From Ricordea florida (lineage: Eukaryota > Cnidaria > Anthozoa > Corallimorpharia > Ricordeidae), in NCBI GenBank assembly GCA_949710005.1, contig OX453275.1, positions 25,418,718 to 25,482,717 on the forward strand: a DNA stretch of 64,000 nt. The letters are read 5' to 3'. Positions 27,931 through 38,544 of the stretch are shown here, piece after piece. The notes under the pieces were generated by a model that was not told where the DNA came from, ran no database searches, and saw only the letters and a program-made list of their open reading frames with translations. A program made the translations under genes and the position numbers. The stretch's first letter is position 1; each line of letters starts with the position of its first letter.

Positions 27931-29406
27931 CTGAAACAAAGGTAAAAAAAAAAATCACTAAACTCACTAAAAATAACCAGTAATTCAAAATTTCTTTGAT
28001 AATACTGTGAAATTAAATCCATTGCATTTAACTTGTGTTGCCTAAAGAAATTCCTAATACAGAGGTTGCAGTTGAAATAGCAATTATTTATAATTATGTG
28101 ATCTGCTATCATTGCAACAGTGAAAATATATAGATTTGTTTGATGTAGCAGTTTTGTTCAGCATTTTCAACAGAAAAGAAACACAATATGTGACTGGTTC
28201 TTCAATATTATTAGTGATCAATGCAATTATTTGTAAATAAAGCAGATGTTATTAATGACTTCTGAGTAGTATTTCTCTTTGCTATATTTCTTTGCTACAT
28301 ATATGTACTGAGTAATTCAAAAGTTTCGTTGGGACAGACAAGTTCCATAGCCATTTCAAAATGGGTTTTTACCTTTGAGTTCCATGTATCCCTGGGAATT
28401 TAACTCTCTTAGCCACCACCATTTTCCCACCCATGAAAAGTTAATTTAAGCCCTACTTTGCAAAATTAGGCATAACATCTTAACCTTTTTCCTTAATGCT
28501 GTGTAATTCATTTTTGATGTCAAATACAAATATTTAATAACAACCACAATATACAGTTGACCTTTTTGATTGGAAAAACTCTATAAGGGAGAAACTAAAG
28601 TTTGTAATGCCAAAAGTTTTAGCCATCTTTCTTATATATTCATTGCAATGGTGCTGTATGTAGTAACAAGTTTTTGAAGTTTCCTAAATGCCCTATGCTT
28701 TCAATCATGGCTTTCCTCACTAACTGTAGGGACAAATGAGTGTAGTAGCATGATTGCAACAGGTGAGAAAATGGTAAGGGAAAAAAATTGTTCAGGGTCA
28801 GTGAAAAGTTGGGGAATTTCAAATAAAGTCAGGAAAAGCTTAAGTATTTGAGAGAAGTCAAGGAAAAGTGAAATTTAACAGTACTGAGTAAATTTTTGCC
28901 AATTCAGCAATGGTTTGCTGTAACGAAGAATGTGACAGGAAATGCATTGGATTGGTAGAATTACATGACTGATTAAAACTGATTTTGGGTATCCAAGAAA
29001 ATAAATCCTTTTTCCATGACTTTCTTATCTTAAGAAACTATAAATCCATGTACACTGCATGTCACTTTCTGAAAGCATATTAAATAAATGGGTGAAGAGG
29101 TTGGCTGTGAGGGGGGGTTTGAGCCCATTACCAGGATTAATTTGTGATTTTTCAAATTTAGTTCGTAAGGGGAATTTTACATTTTTCAGGGAAAAGTCAG
29201 GGAATTTCAAAATCCTGTGGCTGTGGCAACCATTACTAGATTCTAAGCCTAAAAGAAGAAATGGTATTGTTCAGAGTTCAGTAATTTTTACCACCTCTGA
29301 TACAAACCCTATGCAGAAGAAAACTGTAGTTCTTGTAATAGCAGAGGAACCTTTTCCCAGATTAGGACATACACCCCCACCCCATAACAGTATATTATGT
29401 TACACA
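27931..29406. other. Host intergenic or intronic DNA
   Basis: AT-rich. Repeated TCAGGGAATTTCAAA-like words near 28810 and 29195 suggest old repeats. No gene seen. Confidence 0.4.
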
Positions 29407-29452
29407 TAAAATAATAATAATAATAATAATTATCATACAATAATAATAATCA
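29407..29452. repeat. ATA microsatellite
   Basis: Runs of AATAATAATAATAATAAT at 29410-29430 and 29441-29450. Confidence 0.85.
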
Positions 29453-29851
29453 GAATAAATACAAGAAATGAGAAAATACAAAAAGTGTTAATAATATAAT
29501 AATAAGTAGATACATAAATTGGGGTTTTATTCCTCGGGAAAAAACATAACGAGTTCTTTAAAAACTAGCTTCGCGAGGTTTTGCGGGAGTCGTATTTCTA
29601 GTATAAAATTGTATTATATTCGTTTCCTCATCGGATTGGGTAAGATTTCCGCACAGGTCCCTACTTCAATATGCATGCTGTAGCCGTACAGTTTCGTTCT
29701 CAGAAATGTTTGCACGCGCCTTTTCCAAGACAATTCAACTACTGCATGCATAATGAAGTAGGAACCTGTGAGGAAATCTTGCCAAAAGTTACACGCGTGA
29801 GTTGCATCGCTCGCAATTAGTCCGCCCACACGATTAATTTTACTTGCTTAC

Positions 29852-30247
29852 CTTTGCCTGCGTCCCAAATCTGGAGGCGCTTGGTTGGTTTCCGCCACTC
29901 CTTCTGAGCAACAAATCTTTGTTTTCCTTCCACTTTAAATAATACTTCCGCGCAAGAAAAAGCAGTCGTTCACGTTGCTTAGTTTCCATCCGCAATCGGT
30001 CGGTGAGAACCTCGATGACTGCATTTGCCGTAAACTTACATTTATCATTTTCTTTTCTTCTTTGAAGTCGTTTCCTTTTCTTGGCTTGACTTCTCATGCG
30101 ACGACGCTCGGTAGCGGTATTCTCTCTCCATTTAAACGGGGTTCGTTTCTTCTGTTCGACTTCCATGATCGAAACACGACCACATATTCCCGCCGAAATG
30201 TAACAAAACAGCGCCAAAGTAAGATAGGTACGTAGTGTATGGGACAT
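29852..30247 (-). CDS. Putative first coding exon, basic protein
   Basis: An open frame from ATG 30247 (or the internal ATG at MEVEQKKRTPF) ending at 29852 in GGCAAAG followed by a consensus donor GTAAGC. The protein is very basic and helical (RRRMRSQAKKRKRLQRRKEN, then a leucine/arginine-rich helix). It resembles DNA-binding or coiled-coil starts but I do not recognise it. No second exon was identified downstream. It may be host or transposon-derived. Confidence 0.4.
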
Positions 30248-31925
30248 AATGTACCCACATCAAAGTGCGACCTTTGGACTGCCAAGACATAACACTTTTT
30301 AACAAAAGTTTAAAAAGGACATTGATAATAATCGAAACTTTCGTCTACTGAAGCAACTAGCATTAACCAAAACTCAGCCCCAATATTAGATAAATACACA
30401 ACAAGACCAAAGGAATACAGGATATTAACACATCATTTTAATTTCAGTTCACCAAACAATAAAGCAAGTAATTAAATGTGTAATCCGATCACATGGCGCG
30501 TTCGTCTCCGATACGTTACCGTTCGTTATCCGAAGATTTCGCTCGCCGACCTCGTGATTTCTGCCCTTTGGATCCTATTCCCACCTATGCTGTGGAGGAC
30601 CAATGGAACGTCGTACATCTTTCGTAGTGGTTAAAATTTTACTAGATTCTTGTGACTGAAAGTCATTTGAATTTTAGGCGCGGTTACTTCGAGCGAACGG
30701 TTTCAGCAAGCTCAGTGCAACTCGCCATATTTTCTCGATATTTTTTCTCATTGTAACCATCTGATTTCTCCTTTATGTCTGCTATGGCAAAGCAAAAGCC
30801 CTCCAGGTCAAGGCATGTCCTTTACACTACCCAGTCTAGGCCGAAAAAAAGCAAGGTCCTGCTTCGTCGTCTATTGGAAATTTTTACCTCTTTCCCTGAC
30901 TGTTTCGTTGTTAAATCATTCTTTATAAGGCTCATGTGAGGGACATCTATTGTTCGCTGACCAATGAGGATGGGGAAGATGTTAAATAGGATCTTTCACA
31001 CGAGTAAGTTTACGTTCTTATCGTTTTATTTCTGTTTTTGTTTATTTTTTTATATCGTGTTGCCAGTTTACTAGTTGAGATGCTTACATTATGCAGTGTT
31101 TGTTTTGAGTTTTGTGTTGTTGTTGGAGCTCATAAACTGTATCAAACAAAGTACAATGGTTTTTAGCAAAAAGCAAACTTCTATCACTATTTTTAAAAGA
31201 AGAGTACAAACTCTTAATTTGATATTGCTTATTGGGAGCCACCAGCCTTTCTCATATGCACCCTTTCATTATGGAAATAATATGGGATTACCTTAAATTG
31301 GGATCTTGTGCACAAAAACAATCCTCTTTGAATAAGAATACCACGCTTAGCCACAGTTCTAACACAATTTGTTCTATTGAATTTTAGCTTTAATCAGAGA
31401 TAACCAGGTTGTACATGCAGCTATATATAGATGGAGTGCAAAGCACTCACATTTCTGTGCCAGTATCCCTCATAAGGGGTAAGTGTATTCAGATTTGGCT
31501 CTGTAGGATGTAGTAACTGTACATCATATGTATTAATATGGTGGAAAATGACATGAATCTTTGTCCAACTTGAACCTTGAGTCTTCTGGGGCGAATCCAG
31601 GGTTTTAGCATAAGGGGTTCGATGAAAGGGCAAGGTGTTTCGTCAAACTCGGGATCAACATAAAGCATTCTTTGGTATCTTTCCGCAAAAAAATGAACTA
31701 GTCACAGCATCATAGTCAATAGGCTTTTTGTAATGAATGTTCATCATAGCCTAACCTAACAGTCTTTCCGTTGTCATGTTGGTGTGTAAATATCCTTTAA
31801 CAAGTTTCAAAGCTGTATTTTTTTCTTGCTTGTTATCAGCCAAATTGACTGGTTTAGTGCAAGCAATTCACAGCAAACAGTTAATGTTAGGGAAAATGTC
31901 TGTGAACCAAAAATGTATATGTTTT
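30248..31925. other. No supported gene
   Basis: Intergenic DNA with short frames only, ending at element B. Confidence 0.4.
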
Positions 31926-31930
31926 TATGG

Positions 31931-32398
31931 CGTAGTAGGTTGGAGTAGTTTAACCCGGATTTTTTTTTTATCAGGAATTTATCAGGAATTTTATCAGGAA
32001 TTTATCAGGGATTTTATCAGGGATTTTATAAAAATTTTATCAGGATTTTTTTTTATCAGGAATTTATCAGGGATTTTATCAGGGATTTTATAAAAATTTT
32101 AACCCGGATTTTTTTTTATCAGGAATTTATCAGGGATTTTATCAGGATTTTATCAAAATTTTATCAGGATTTTTTTTTTATCAAGGATTTTATCAAGGAT
32201 TTTAACCCGGATTTTTTTTTATCAAGGATTTTATCAAGGATTTTTAAAAAATGAATTTGAAAAATAGTTTAAAGAGATAAATATATACCAACAAATGGAC
32301 AAGAAGACAGTGAAGCAACTGAAAATCCTTGCCAAAGAGCAGGGTATTAAAGGATATTATCGATTGAAAAAAGCTCAACTTATCGAAGCGTTGGGTAA
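31931..32398. repeat. Element B left TIR with iterons and shared gene start
   Basis: It contains many TTTATCAGG(A/G)ATTT units, ACCCGGATTTTTT repeated, GTTTAAAGAGATAAATATA and then the first 34 codons of the Cys/His-repeat gene. The same sequence, codons included, lies at 45328-45770, where it starts the polymerase. The 25-bp length difference is due to iteron copy number. Confidence 0.9.
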
Positions 32399-32743
32399 TA
32401 TAGACACCACCGTACCTAGACCAACCCCCCCAAATGAACCGATACCTGAGATTAATAAAACAAAAAATAATAAGTATAACTGTATTCATGGAAAGTATAA
32501 ATATTATTGTAAGGATTGTGTGGGATCTCGAATATGCTCTCATAATCGAAGGAAAGATCGATGTAGAGAATGCGACGGCTCTAGTATTTGCGAGCATAAT
32601 TGAATGAGAAACGTATGTAAAGAGTGTGGGGGATCTCAAATATGTATTCATGGAAAACAAATATGGTGGTGTAGGTTATGTATATGCGAACACAACAGAT
32701 ATAAGTCGAAGTGTACAGAGTGTCACACAACACAAGAGACATA
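32295..32743 (+). pseudogene. Element B SAP-like plus Cys/His-repeat protein, broken
   Basis: The first 34 residues are identical to the start of the B polymerase (KQLKILAKEQGIKGYYRLKK). A short proline-rich linker and C-x-H/CKDC repeats follow. The frame is interrupted by TGA at 32601-32603; repeat-like coding continues in frame to a TAA near 32743, with one repeat shortened. Homologue of 27081-27536 in A. Confidence 0.75.
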
Positions 32744-32752
32744 AAAAACACT

Positions 32753-32785
32753 ATGTTATATAACGCAAGTCAGTGTTACATAACA
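32753..32785. terminator. Hairpin next to convergent genes, element B
   Basis: Arms ATGTTATATAAC (32753-32764) and GTTACATAACA (32775-32785) pair with one mismatch around 10 bases. Stem and position correspond to 26517-26550 in A, while the surrounding DNA differs. Between it and the next gene (32786-32983) I see nothing coding. Confidence 0.55.
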
Positions 32786-32983
32786 AAATTTACCTTTTGA
32801 CTCATCTATAGAATTTGCATTGACGTAATCACATTCCTGAGCGACGTTAGAAACCAGCCTTTTAAAAGTAAACTTCAAATCTACTTTCCAACTTGCTTGT
32901 TGCTATGTCGTAAAAGTATGTAATCTATTGTTCTTCACGTGGGCACTAATTTACACACAATCATAATCACGTGAAATAGTCAT

Positions 32984-34519
32984 CTACCGAAATAGATACC
33001 ACGCTAATCCACCAGCTACAACTATAAATGCTAATATATTCTTTTCATGTTGCGTTGAGTCTGGTCGCATTGAGTCTGTTTGCGTTGAGTCTGTTTTCGT
33101 TGAGGGTTTTGGTTTCGTTTCAGTTCTATGAGGTAACTTTAACTTTGAAGATCCCATGTTATGTTTTATTCCAACCTGTTTTGCTTCAGTGTTTAGGGAA
33201 TTATTTACTCCAAAACTCATATCACTAGTAGCTTTCATAAGTTTGTTATTAAAACCAGTCACGCTCTCTGTATTGATTATCATATTACTAGGCATTAGCC
33301 ATACACCAGGAGCAATAGCTAAATCAAGCCGTAATTTCGCTTCTTGGACAGCTAATTGATACCTTTGGATTGAACTAGAAATGTCATTCTCGATCACACT
33401 ACTTTCAAACAGGGCTAAGAATTCTTGTTGAGTCTCGATCGCTCCACCACCATTACCGTAAATCGAGTTTCTAGTGTTGACTTGCGCCCCCAATATGCAG
33501 TAAACAAAAGCTTCAGCAGATCGATTCAATCTACCAAGTCCAGCTTTAGTGAGTCCATAACCACTTGTTGGGATAAACCAAGCATATTTATAATCGGCAA
33601 AATCGTCATTACGGATAAATGAGATGAGATTACCTTTTTCCTTCTTACCTCCATCATCAGCGAATTTACCACCTTCACCAGGCCACTGATCAGCTTCAAC
33701 ATCATAGTTCCTTACCATATGTACATTTTGATATCCGCCACCAGCTCCATTATATCCAGAACCATAATCTATGAATATATCACCCAAACCCCCATTTCTT
33801 CCACCTTTCCATCTAAAGTCAGAGTTTTTTGAGATACCAAATTCAGCACACAATCTTTGATATGCGACTTTATTATAGGGATTATTATTTATTACAAAAG
33901 GTTGCTCATCAGGTAGGGGAAGACTCAATTCATACAGTATTCGTCTTATAGTGAAATACACATAAAACTTAATGAAGCTACTAACGACTTTAGGATAGTT
34001 GAGACTTTCGAAAGGACTTATCCCACAACCAGAGGTCGCACACCACACTGCAAAGTTCAGTTGTTGAGGCCAATAATTCATATCAGGTGCGTTCAACCAT
34101 TTTCTACTCTGTTTACCAAACTTGAAAGTCACAACTTGGGATGTAAATATGTTACGCATCTTAGCGGTGAATTTCTTCGTATTGGACACATATATATCTA
34201 ATGAGGTAAGCATGTTTGTGATATTACTTGTAAAGTCATCAAAATCAATGGCAGGTATTGGGTAAGATCGATTGGTCATAGTTAAACTCTTTGGGAATGA
34301 ACTCAATGCATCATCATCCAATCCTAAATCTTTCCATAGAAGTTTTTTCAAACGGGGTGATAGGTCTTCGGTCCATGTTTTGCCAGTGGGGTCATCATAA
34401 GACATGATTGTTGTCCCATTAACTTTCCACCTAATGTAACCACCATATTGATCAGCTACAAATACGAATTGACTGTGATCAGCCTTTGGATACCTATTTC
34501 TGAAATCATTGAGTAACAT
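32984..34519 (-). CDS. 511-residue structural protein, intact copy
   Basis: It shows what the split gene of A should look like: an N-terminal LLNDFRNRYPKAD and YGGYIRWKVNG module, a central WLNAPDMNYWPQQLNFAVW, GNGGGAIETQQEFLALFE, a Thr/Ser-rich linker and a single C-terminal membrane anchor (ILAFIVVAGGLAWYLFR). Start codon 34519 follows a GATTTAAAAACATC box. I do not recognise the fold. Size, membrane anchor and position suggest a surface or vertex protein (inference). Relic C has two tandem copies of its N-terminal module. Confidence 0.8.
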   Translation of the reverse strand: MLLNDFRNRYPKADHSQFVFVADQYGGYIRWKVNGTTIMSYDDPTGKTWTEDLSPRLKKLLWKDLGLDDDALSSFPKSLTMTNRSYPIPAIDFDDFTSNITNMLTSLDIYVSNTKKFTAKMRNIFTSQVVTFKFGKQSRKWLNAPDMNYWPQQLNFAVWCATSGCGISPFESLNYPKVVSSFIKFYVYFTIRRILYELSLPLPDEQPFVINNNPYNKVAYQRLCAEFGISKNSDFRWKGGRNGGLGDIFIDYGSGYNGAGGGYQNVHMVRNYDVEADQWPGEGGKFADDGGKKEKGNLISFIRNDDFADYKYAWFIPTSGYGLTKAGLGRLNRSAEAFVYCILGAQVNTRNSIYGNGGGAIETQQEFLALFESSVIENDISSSIQRYQLAVQEAKLRLDLAIAPGVWLMPSNMIINTESVTGFNNKLMKATSDMSFGVNNSLNTEAKQVGIKHNMGSSKLKLPHRTETKPKPSTKTDSTQTDSMRPDSTQHEKNILAFIVVAGGLAWYLFR

Positions 34520-34620
34520 TTTATTATTTGTTTAGAATAAGATGTTTTTAAATCAACACCGTTCTTTTCTAATACCAACCGCATAATTCCATCCTACAGG
34601 CGTTCTCTCAAATGAAAATT

Positions 34621-35217
34621 TCAACGTTCGGGACCGGTTAACTCCTTTAAAATTTCTGCGCGAACCTCTGTCCTTATCTGAGACATATTTAAGTTTTTTT
34701 CTGTATCTTTCCGGTTTTTTTGACGGATTTCGAGTTTTAGTTTTTCAAACTTGTCCACCTCTGCTAAAATTAGAGAAAATTCTTGGTCAGAGATAGCGTT
34801 ATCTTTCAGTGCCTTTGAAACCAAGTCGTGAATGGTGTTCACTTTTGCTTTTGCTAGAGAAACTGTCTGTTCGTGTTTACTAACTTTATGTGAAAGTCGT
34901 TTAGAAGCCGCACCGAATCCAACCGAAATACCACCACAAAGACCACCCATCGCCCCTAATGGTATACCAACAACAGCACCAAAACCAGTAAGAGAGGTTC
35001 CCAGTCCACTTGCAGATAAAATAACTGAAACCACCCCGCTACCAACACTGATTTTAGTAAATATCCCCCTCGCTCTATTGTATTTTTTCCTAACATCATT
35101 ATAATGTCTAATTTCCTTCTGAAGATTATGTACTACTTCACACGATTTTTGAAGTCTGAAATTATTTTGGTCACCATTCATAGGCACTTGTGGATAAATT
35201 CTATTGTAGTCTTCCAT
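34621..35217 (-). CDS. Element B glycine-rich membrane protein
   Basis: 198 residues, homologue of 17478-18125. It has the same two glycine-rich hydrophobic segments and the helical tail (SKRLSHKVSKHEQTVSLAKA), but no GVAGPE insert after the first residues and a different short C-terminus. Function unknown. Confidence 0.72.
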   Translation of the reverse strand: MEDYNRIYPQVPMNGDQNNFRLQKSCEVVHNLQKEIRHYNDVRKKYNRARGIFTKISVGSGVVSVILSASGLGTSLTGFGAVVGIPLGAMGGLCGGISVGFGAASKRLSHKVSKHEQTVSLAKAKVNTIHDLVSKALKDNAISDQEFSLILAEVDKFEKLKLEIRQKNRKDTEKNLNMSQIRTEVRAEILKELTGPER

Positions 35218-35227
35218 ATTTTACAAA

Positions 35228-35614
35228 TCAACAGGAAATCTTTAAATGAATTCGTAAAGGTTTGTTATTCAAGTCAAACTTTTTTCCCTTTTTATCTAAA
35301 ATCCACAAAGTAAAGTAGTTGACCGGATTTTTGGTTTGTGGAATTCTTAAACAAGGATTCTCTTGAGATGGAATAACAGCTAGTAATTGTGAGGGTTTAA
35401 GTTCTATATTTACACCTATTTGCATACAACAATTGGAATATGAAGACTTTGGCTCTATAAGATCACACATTAAGTACATAGGATTTCTATACGACGCTAT
35501 ATCCGAGTAACTAAATTGCATTTGTATCTCTTTTACTTGGGTTAAGGGAGGATCTAGATAAATTCTTGTTTCAGGAGTTAGCATATCGATAGTTAGAAAC
35601 GTTGTATCATTCAT
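35228..35614 (-). CDS. Short relative of the 211-residue minor capsid-like protein
   Basis: 128 residues with ETRIYLDPPLTQVKEIQM at the start and a beta-rich end. Compared with 25847-26482 it lacks about 80 middle residues. It lies between the coiled-coil gene and the glycine-rich gene, where A has nothing. Either it moved or one element gained it independently. Its start follows the coiled-coil gene by 11 bases. Confidence 0.6.
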   Translation of the reverse strand: MNDTTFLTIDMLTPETRIYLDPPLTQVKEIQMQFSYSDIASYRNPMYLMCDLIEPKSSYSNCCMQIGVNIELKPSQLLAVIPSQENPCLRIPQTKNPVNYFTLWILDKKGKKFDLNNKPLRIHLKISC

Positions 35615-35624
35615 GTTTTTTTAC

Positions 35625-36860
35625 TTAGCGCCTCTTCTTTTTAAATTGTTCCACAAAATATATAACCACGGCAACTATCAACAACCAAGCGTTCTTACCT
35701 AAAAATCCAATAACCTCACCTGCAGTCTTGAACAGAAAGCTCACGATAGCTCCGACCATTCCAGGCAATATTTCACCAAGTTTCTTACCAATCGTTTTAA
35801 AACCGTTACCAACACCTTTACCCAATTTGGTTAGACCTTTAGAAAGATTAGAAACGATAACACCAATGACAACACCTACAGCACTCACAACGGCAAATAC
35901 TGTGAACCCATACTTTTTGAAGATAGCCTTCACACGATCACGAAGAGGCATCTTATCAAGTATTTCATCATTTTGTCTCTCTAGATCTCTTATTTGTTCT
36001 TGATTGGAAATTATCTGCTTCTTCGCAAGTTTTTCCAATTCATTAACCTTGGTCAGTAACCGATCCCTACTTTGTTCTACCCTTCTTAAATTTGACAGCC
36101 CATTCTTATTCTTGTCGAGTTCATCTTTGTATTGATTTAATTCACCTTTAAGTTTATCAACCTCTGTTTTAGCTTCTATCTTCTGTTTAACAGCTACATC
36201 TAAATAGCTTTCAATTTCCGCGATTCTGGTTTGATGTTGCTCGATGATTCTACGCTGCTCTTTATCATTATCAATATAACGTTGTATCTCCAGATCATTT
36301 GTTTCCAAGGTTGATACTAACCCATTTAATGCATTACTTAAATCCTTAATTTTTTCATTCTTTTCATTCAAATCAGCAATTAGTTTATTATTATTCAGAA
36401 CAAGACTATGAGAATCCATGCCAATTGCTCTCTTGATTGACAAAGGAAGTCGGTCATAATCTACCAAATCCCTTTTGAAGTCAATAAGTAAATGTTCCTT
36501 ATTGTTAACTTGATCAGTCAATCTAACCCATACACCCCTATCATCGATTCTTGAACTGAATGGTGAATTTAGTGGTTCGAAATTGTAGAACTTCTCTTTT
36601 ATTTTTTTTAAAGCGCGAGCCCTATTGTCTTCTTTACTTTCCTTAATCAGTGGGGATTCTTCATCATCATCATCATCATAATAACCACCCACACCACCAA
36701 AATCAGGGTCAGTTGGAATAGTGGTGGATGAAAGTGTGTTTAATTGGATACCATTATCACCACCCGCATCATAGGAATCATTTAGTATAGTCGGATCTAA
36801 ATCAGGATCATTCTCATCATCATCATCTGGATAAACTGGTATATCTGGCTCTACATTCAT
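35625..36860 (-). CDS. Element B coiled-coil protein with membrane-active C-terminus
   Basis: 411 residues, homologue of 16206-17402. The last 105 residues (from RVKAIFKKYGFTVFAVVSAV) are nearly the same as in A, while the acidic N-terminus and coiled coil have diverged much more. TTTAAAGATTTCTTACTGAT lies upstream on the minus strand. Confidence 0.72.
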   Translation of the reverse strand: MNVEPDIPVYPDDDDENDPDLDPTILNDSYDAGGDNGIQLNTLSSTTIPTDPDFGGVGGYYDDDDDEESPLIKESKEDNRARALKKIKEKFYNFEPLNSPFSSRIDDRGVWVRLTDQVNNKEHLLIDFKRDLVDYDRLPLSIKRAIGMDSHSLVLNNNKLIADLNEKNEKIKDLSNALNGLVSTLETNDLEIQRYIDNDKEQRRIIEQHQTRIAEIESYLDVAVKQKIEAKTEVDKLKGELNQYKDELDKNKNGLSNLRRVEQSRDRLLTKVNELEKLAKKQIISNQEQIRDLERQNDEILDKMPLRDRVKAIFKKYGFTVFAVVSAVGVVIGVIVSNLSKGLTKLGKGVGNGFKTIGKKLGEILPGMVGAIVSFLFKTAGEVIGFLGKNAWLLIVAVVIYFVEQFKKKRR

Positions 36861-36908
36861 AATTTTTTACTAATCAGTAAGAAATCTTTAAACTGCTCAC
36901 ACAATTAA

Positions 36909-37301
36909 CTAAAAGAATTTACTAGCTATATAACCCAATGCTAGCATACCACCACCCACATATGCCATCTCACCCATCTTTTGATTGCTACTAGGTCTAT
37001 AATAATCAGAGAATTTTGGTTCATGTGTCTGACTATACAATTTCAAAGCTTCATCGGTATTAGAAATATTTTGTGAAGCTCGGTGTTTAGCATCCTTCTG
37101 TTGAGAGTACCAATCAATGAGATTCTGTCTCTTTTCCTGGTATGTAGCATAATCTTTTTGATATTTTTCTATTGCCTTGTCGTGTCGTATTCGCTCTGCA
37201 TCTGTTTTATCACCTGAGAGATATTTTGCAAGATACGAACCACCAACGAAAGTAGTTGCATTCAAAATAGCTCCACCAATCATCATTGCTATTGTCGCCA
37301 T
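36909..37301 (-). CDS. Element B 130-residue protein with terminal hydrophobic segments
   Basis: Homologue of 15734-16153. It goes straight from LYSQTHEPKF to SDYYRP where A has about nine extra residues. TTAAAGATTTTACATATTGA precedes the ATG, a leader that A has replaced by a GAGCGAAGCGAAG tract. Confidence 0.75.
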   Translation of the reverse strand: MATIAMMIGGAILNATTFVGGSYLAKYLSGDKTDAERIRHDKAIEKYQKDYATYQEKRQNLIDWYSQQKDAKHRASQNISNTDEALKLYSQTHEPKFSDYYRPSSNQKMGEMAYVGGGMLALGYIASKFF

Positions 37302-37324
37302 TTATTGATCAATATGTAAAATCT

Positions 37325-37543
37325 TTAAGTTGGCAAAATCTTTTGATCTTCTAAATAAGTTTTTAGGTACATACTACCGGATAGGACAGCGACCCATTTA
37401 GCATAGTTTGTAATACTTGAGGAGGGATCGTTTATAAATGATTCTTTCATAGCCTTTTTAGCTACGTATCCAACACCTGCAGCCAATCCGATAATGATGG
37501 CTGAATCGGTAACAGTTTTCACAAGTTTGTTTTCATTTGACAT
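37325..37543 (-). CDS. Element B 72-residue hydrophobic protein
   Basis: Nearly identical to 15463-15681. Two hydrophobic segments, same length. Strong conservation suggests purifying selection on a structural role. Confidence 0.75.
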   Translation of the reverse strand: MSNENKLVKTVTDSAIIIGLAAGVGYVAKKAMKESFINDPSSSITNYAKWVAVLSGSMYLKTYLEDQKILPT

Positions 37544-37584
37544 GATTTTTATTGTGGATAGAGAAAATCTTTAAACTACTTTCC

Positions 37585-37995
37585 TCAGAGCATTACTATT
37601 TTCGGAGTTGGTTGGGTAGTGGTATGTGAGGGTGGTGGTTGGGTAGGAATATTTGAGGGTGGTGGTTGGGTTGGTGGTTTTCTGTTTTTGTAGTACCTCA
37701 TAAACATGTCAACTGCAGTAAACCCTATTCCAACAAGAGATAACACAGTAGTAAAAGATAGCTCTGGAATCCATGCTTTAGATTCGCTCTCTGCATTTAT
37801 ATTTTCTTCCTGTTTAGTCTCCGCTTGTTCCTTTTCACGTTTCATTTCCCTAGCTAACGCTTCTTTAGCTTTTTTGTTATATTCTGCTAGTTTCTTACCG
37901 GCAGCGACCTTTTTAGGATCTTTCTCTTTAACAGCTTTCTTATTTTTAGGAGGAGGGGGATCCATTGTAATTTGTTCAACAACTTCATCAGACAT
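37585..37995 (-). CDS. Element B single-pass membrane protein
   Basis: 136 residues, homologue of 14903-15424. It has DPKKVAAGKKLAEYNKKAKE, one membrane segment (LSFTTVLSLVGIGFTAVDMF) and a tail of PPPSNIPTQPPP-type repeats. It shows the native lengths without the GC-rich inserts of A. Confidence 0.75.
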   Translation of the reverse strand: MSDEVVEQITMDPPPPKNKKAVKEKDPKKVAAGKKLAEYNKKAKEALAREMKREKEQAETKQEENINAESESKAWIPELSFTTVLSLVGIGFTAVDMFMRYYKNRKPPTQPPPSNIPTQPPPSHTTTQPTPKIVML

Positions 37996-38036
37996 GATTA
38001 TTTATTTCCCATAGTAAATAATCTTTAAATCATATC

Positions 38037-38513
38037 TCAGTTTTGCTGCTCATTAGTCTGCTCATTTTTGTTGATTCTAATGTGCTTAGCAACCTGGAAT
38101 AGTCCACTAGCAAGTGCTACCAATCTTCCACCTTTTAATACCAAGAGACCTATAAAGTTTGTCAGTTCACGCTTAACCAACTCATCATTCTGTAAGTCTT
38201 TGCTAAGCTCTTCGGTGTCATCTACAGGAACCAAGTAAGAAATGATATGAGACGCTGCTTGAAGAGCTGACTCTACTAATCCACTACTAACTTGCTTGCC
38301 TAATACTGCTTGGTATCGATTATAATATTTTTCAACTTCTTTTGCTGTGAGTTTCTTGATATCACCTAGACTCATCTCAACGCCTAAATATTCCTTTGTA
38401 TTCCCAAGAGATGCGAGAATAGCTAGTGATTCTTGTTTGATTTCAACATCATTATCTTTGGTATCATCTTTTACCTCTGGCTGTTCTTCCATATAATCTT
38501 CAACATTTGTCAT
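38037..38513 (-). CDS. Element B homologue of the 179-residue protein
   Basis: 158 residues. Same core (SLAILASLGNTKEYLGVEM, KYYNRYQAVLG, LVALASGLFQVAKH) with a short different end. It lies 31 bases downstream of the ATPase gene, where A has about 250 bases. Confidence 0.75.
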   Translation of the reverse strand: MTNVEDYMEEQPEVKDDTKDNDVEIKQESLAILASLGNTKEYLGVEMSLGDIKKLTAKEVEKYYNRYQAVLGKQVSSGLVESALQAASHIISYLVPVDDTEELSKDLQNDELVKRELTNFIGLLVLKGGRLVALASGLFQVAKHIRINKNEQTNEQQN

Positions 38514-38544
38514 CTTTTAATTTTCTAATAATATATAGATTCTT

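Noticed and set aside
29407..29452. Possible CRISPR-like or regulatory repeat
   Set aside because: Plain ATA microsatellite in eukaryotic DNA.
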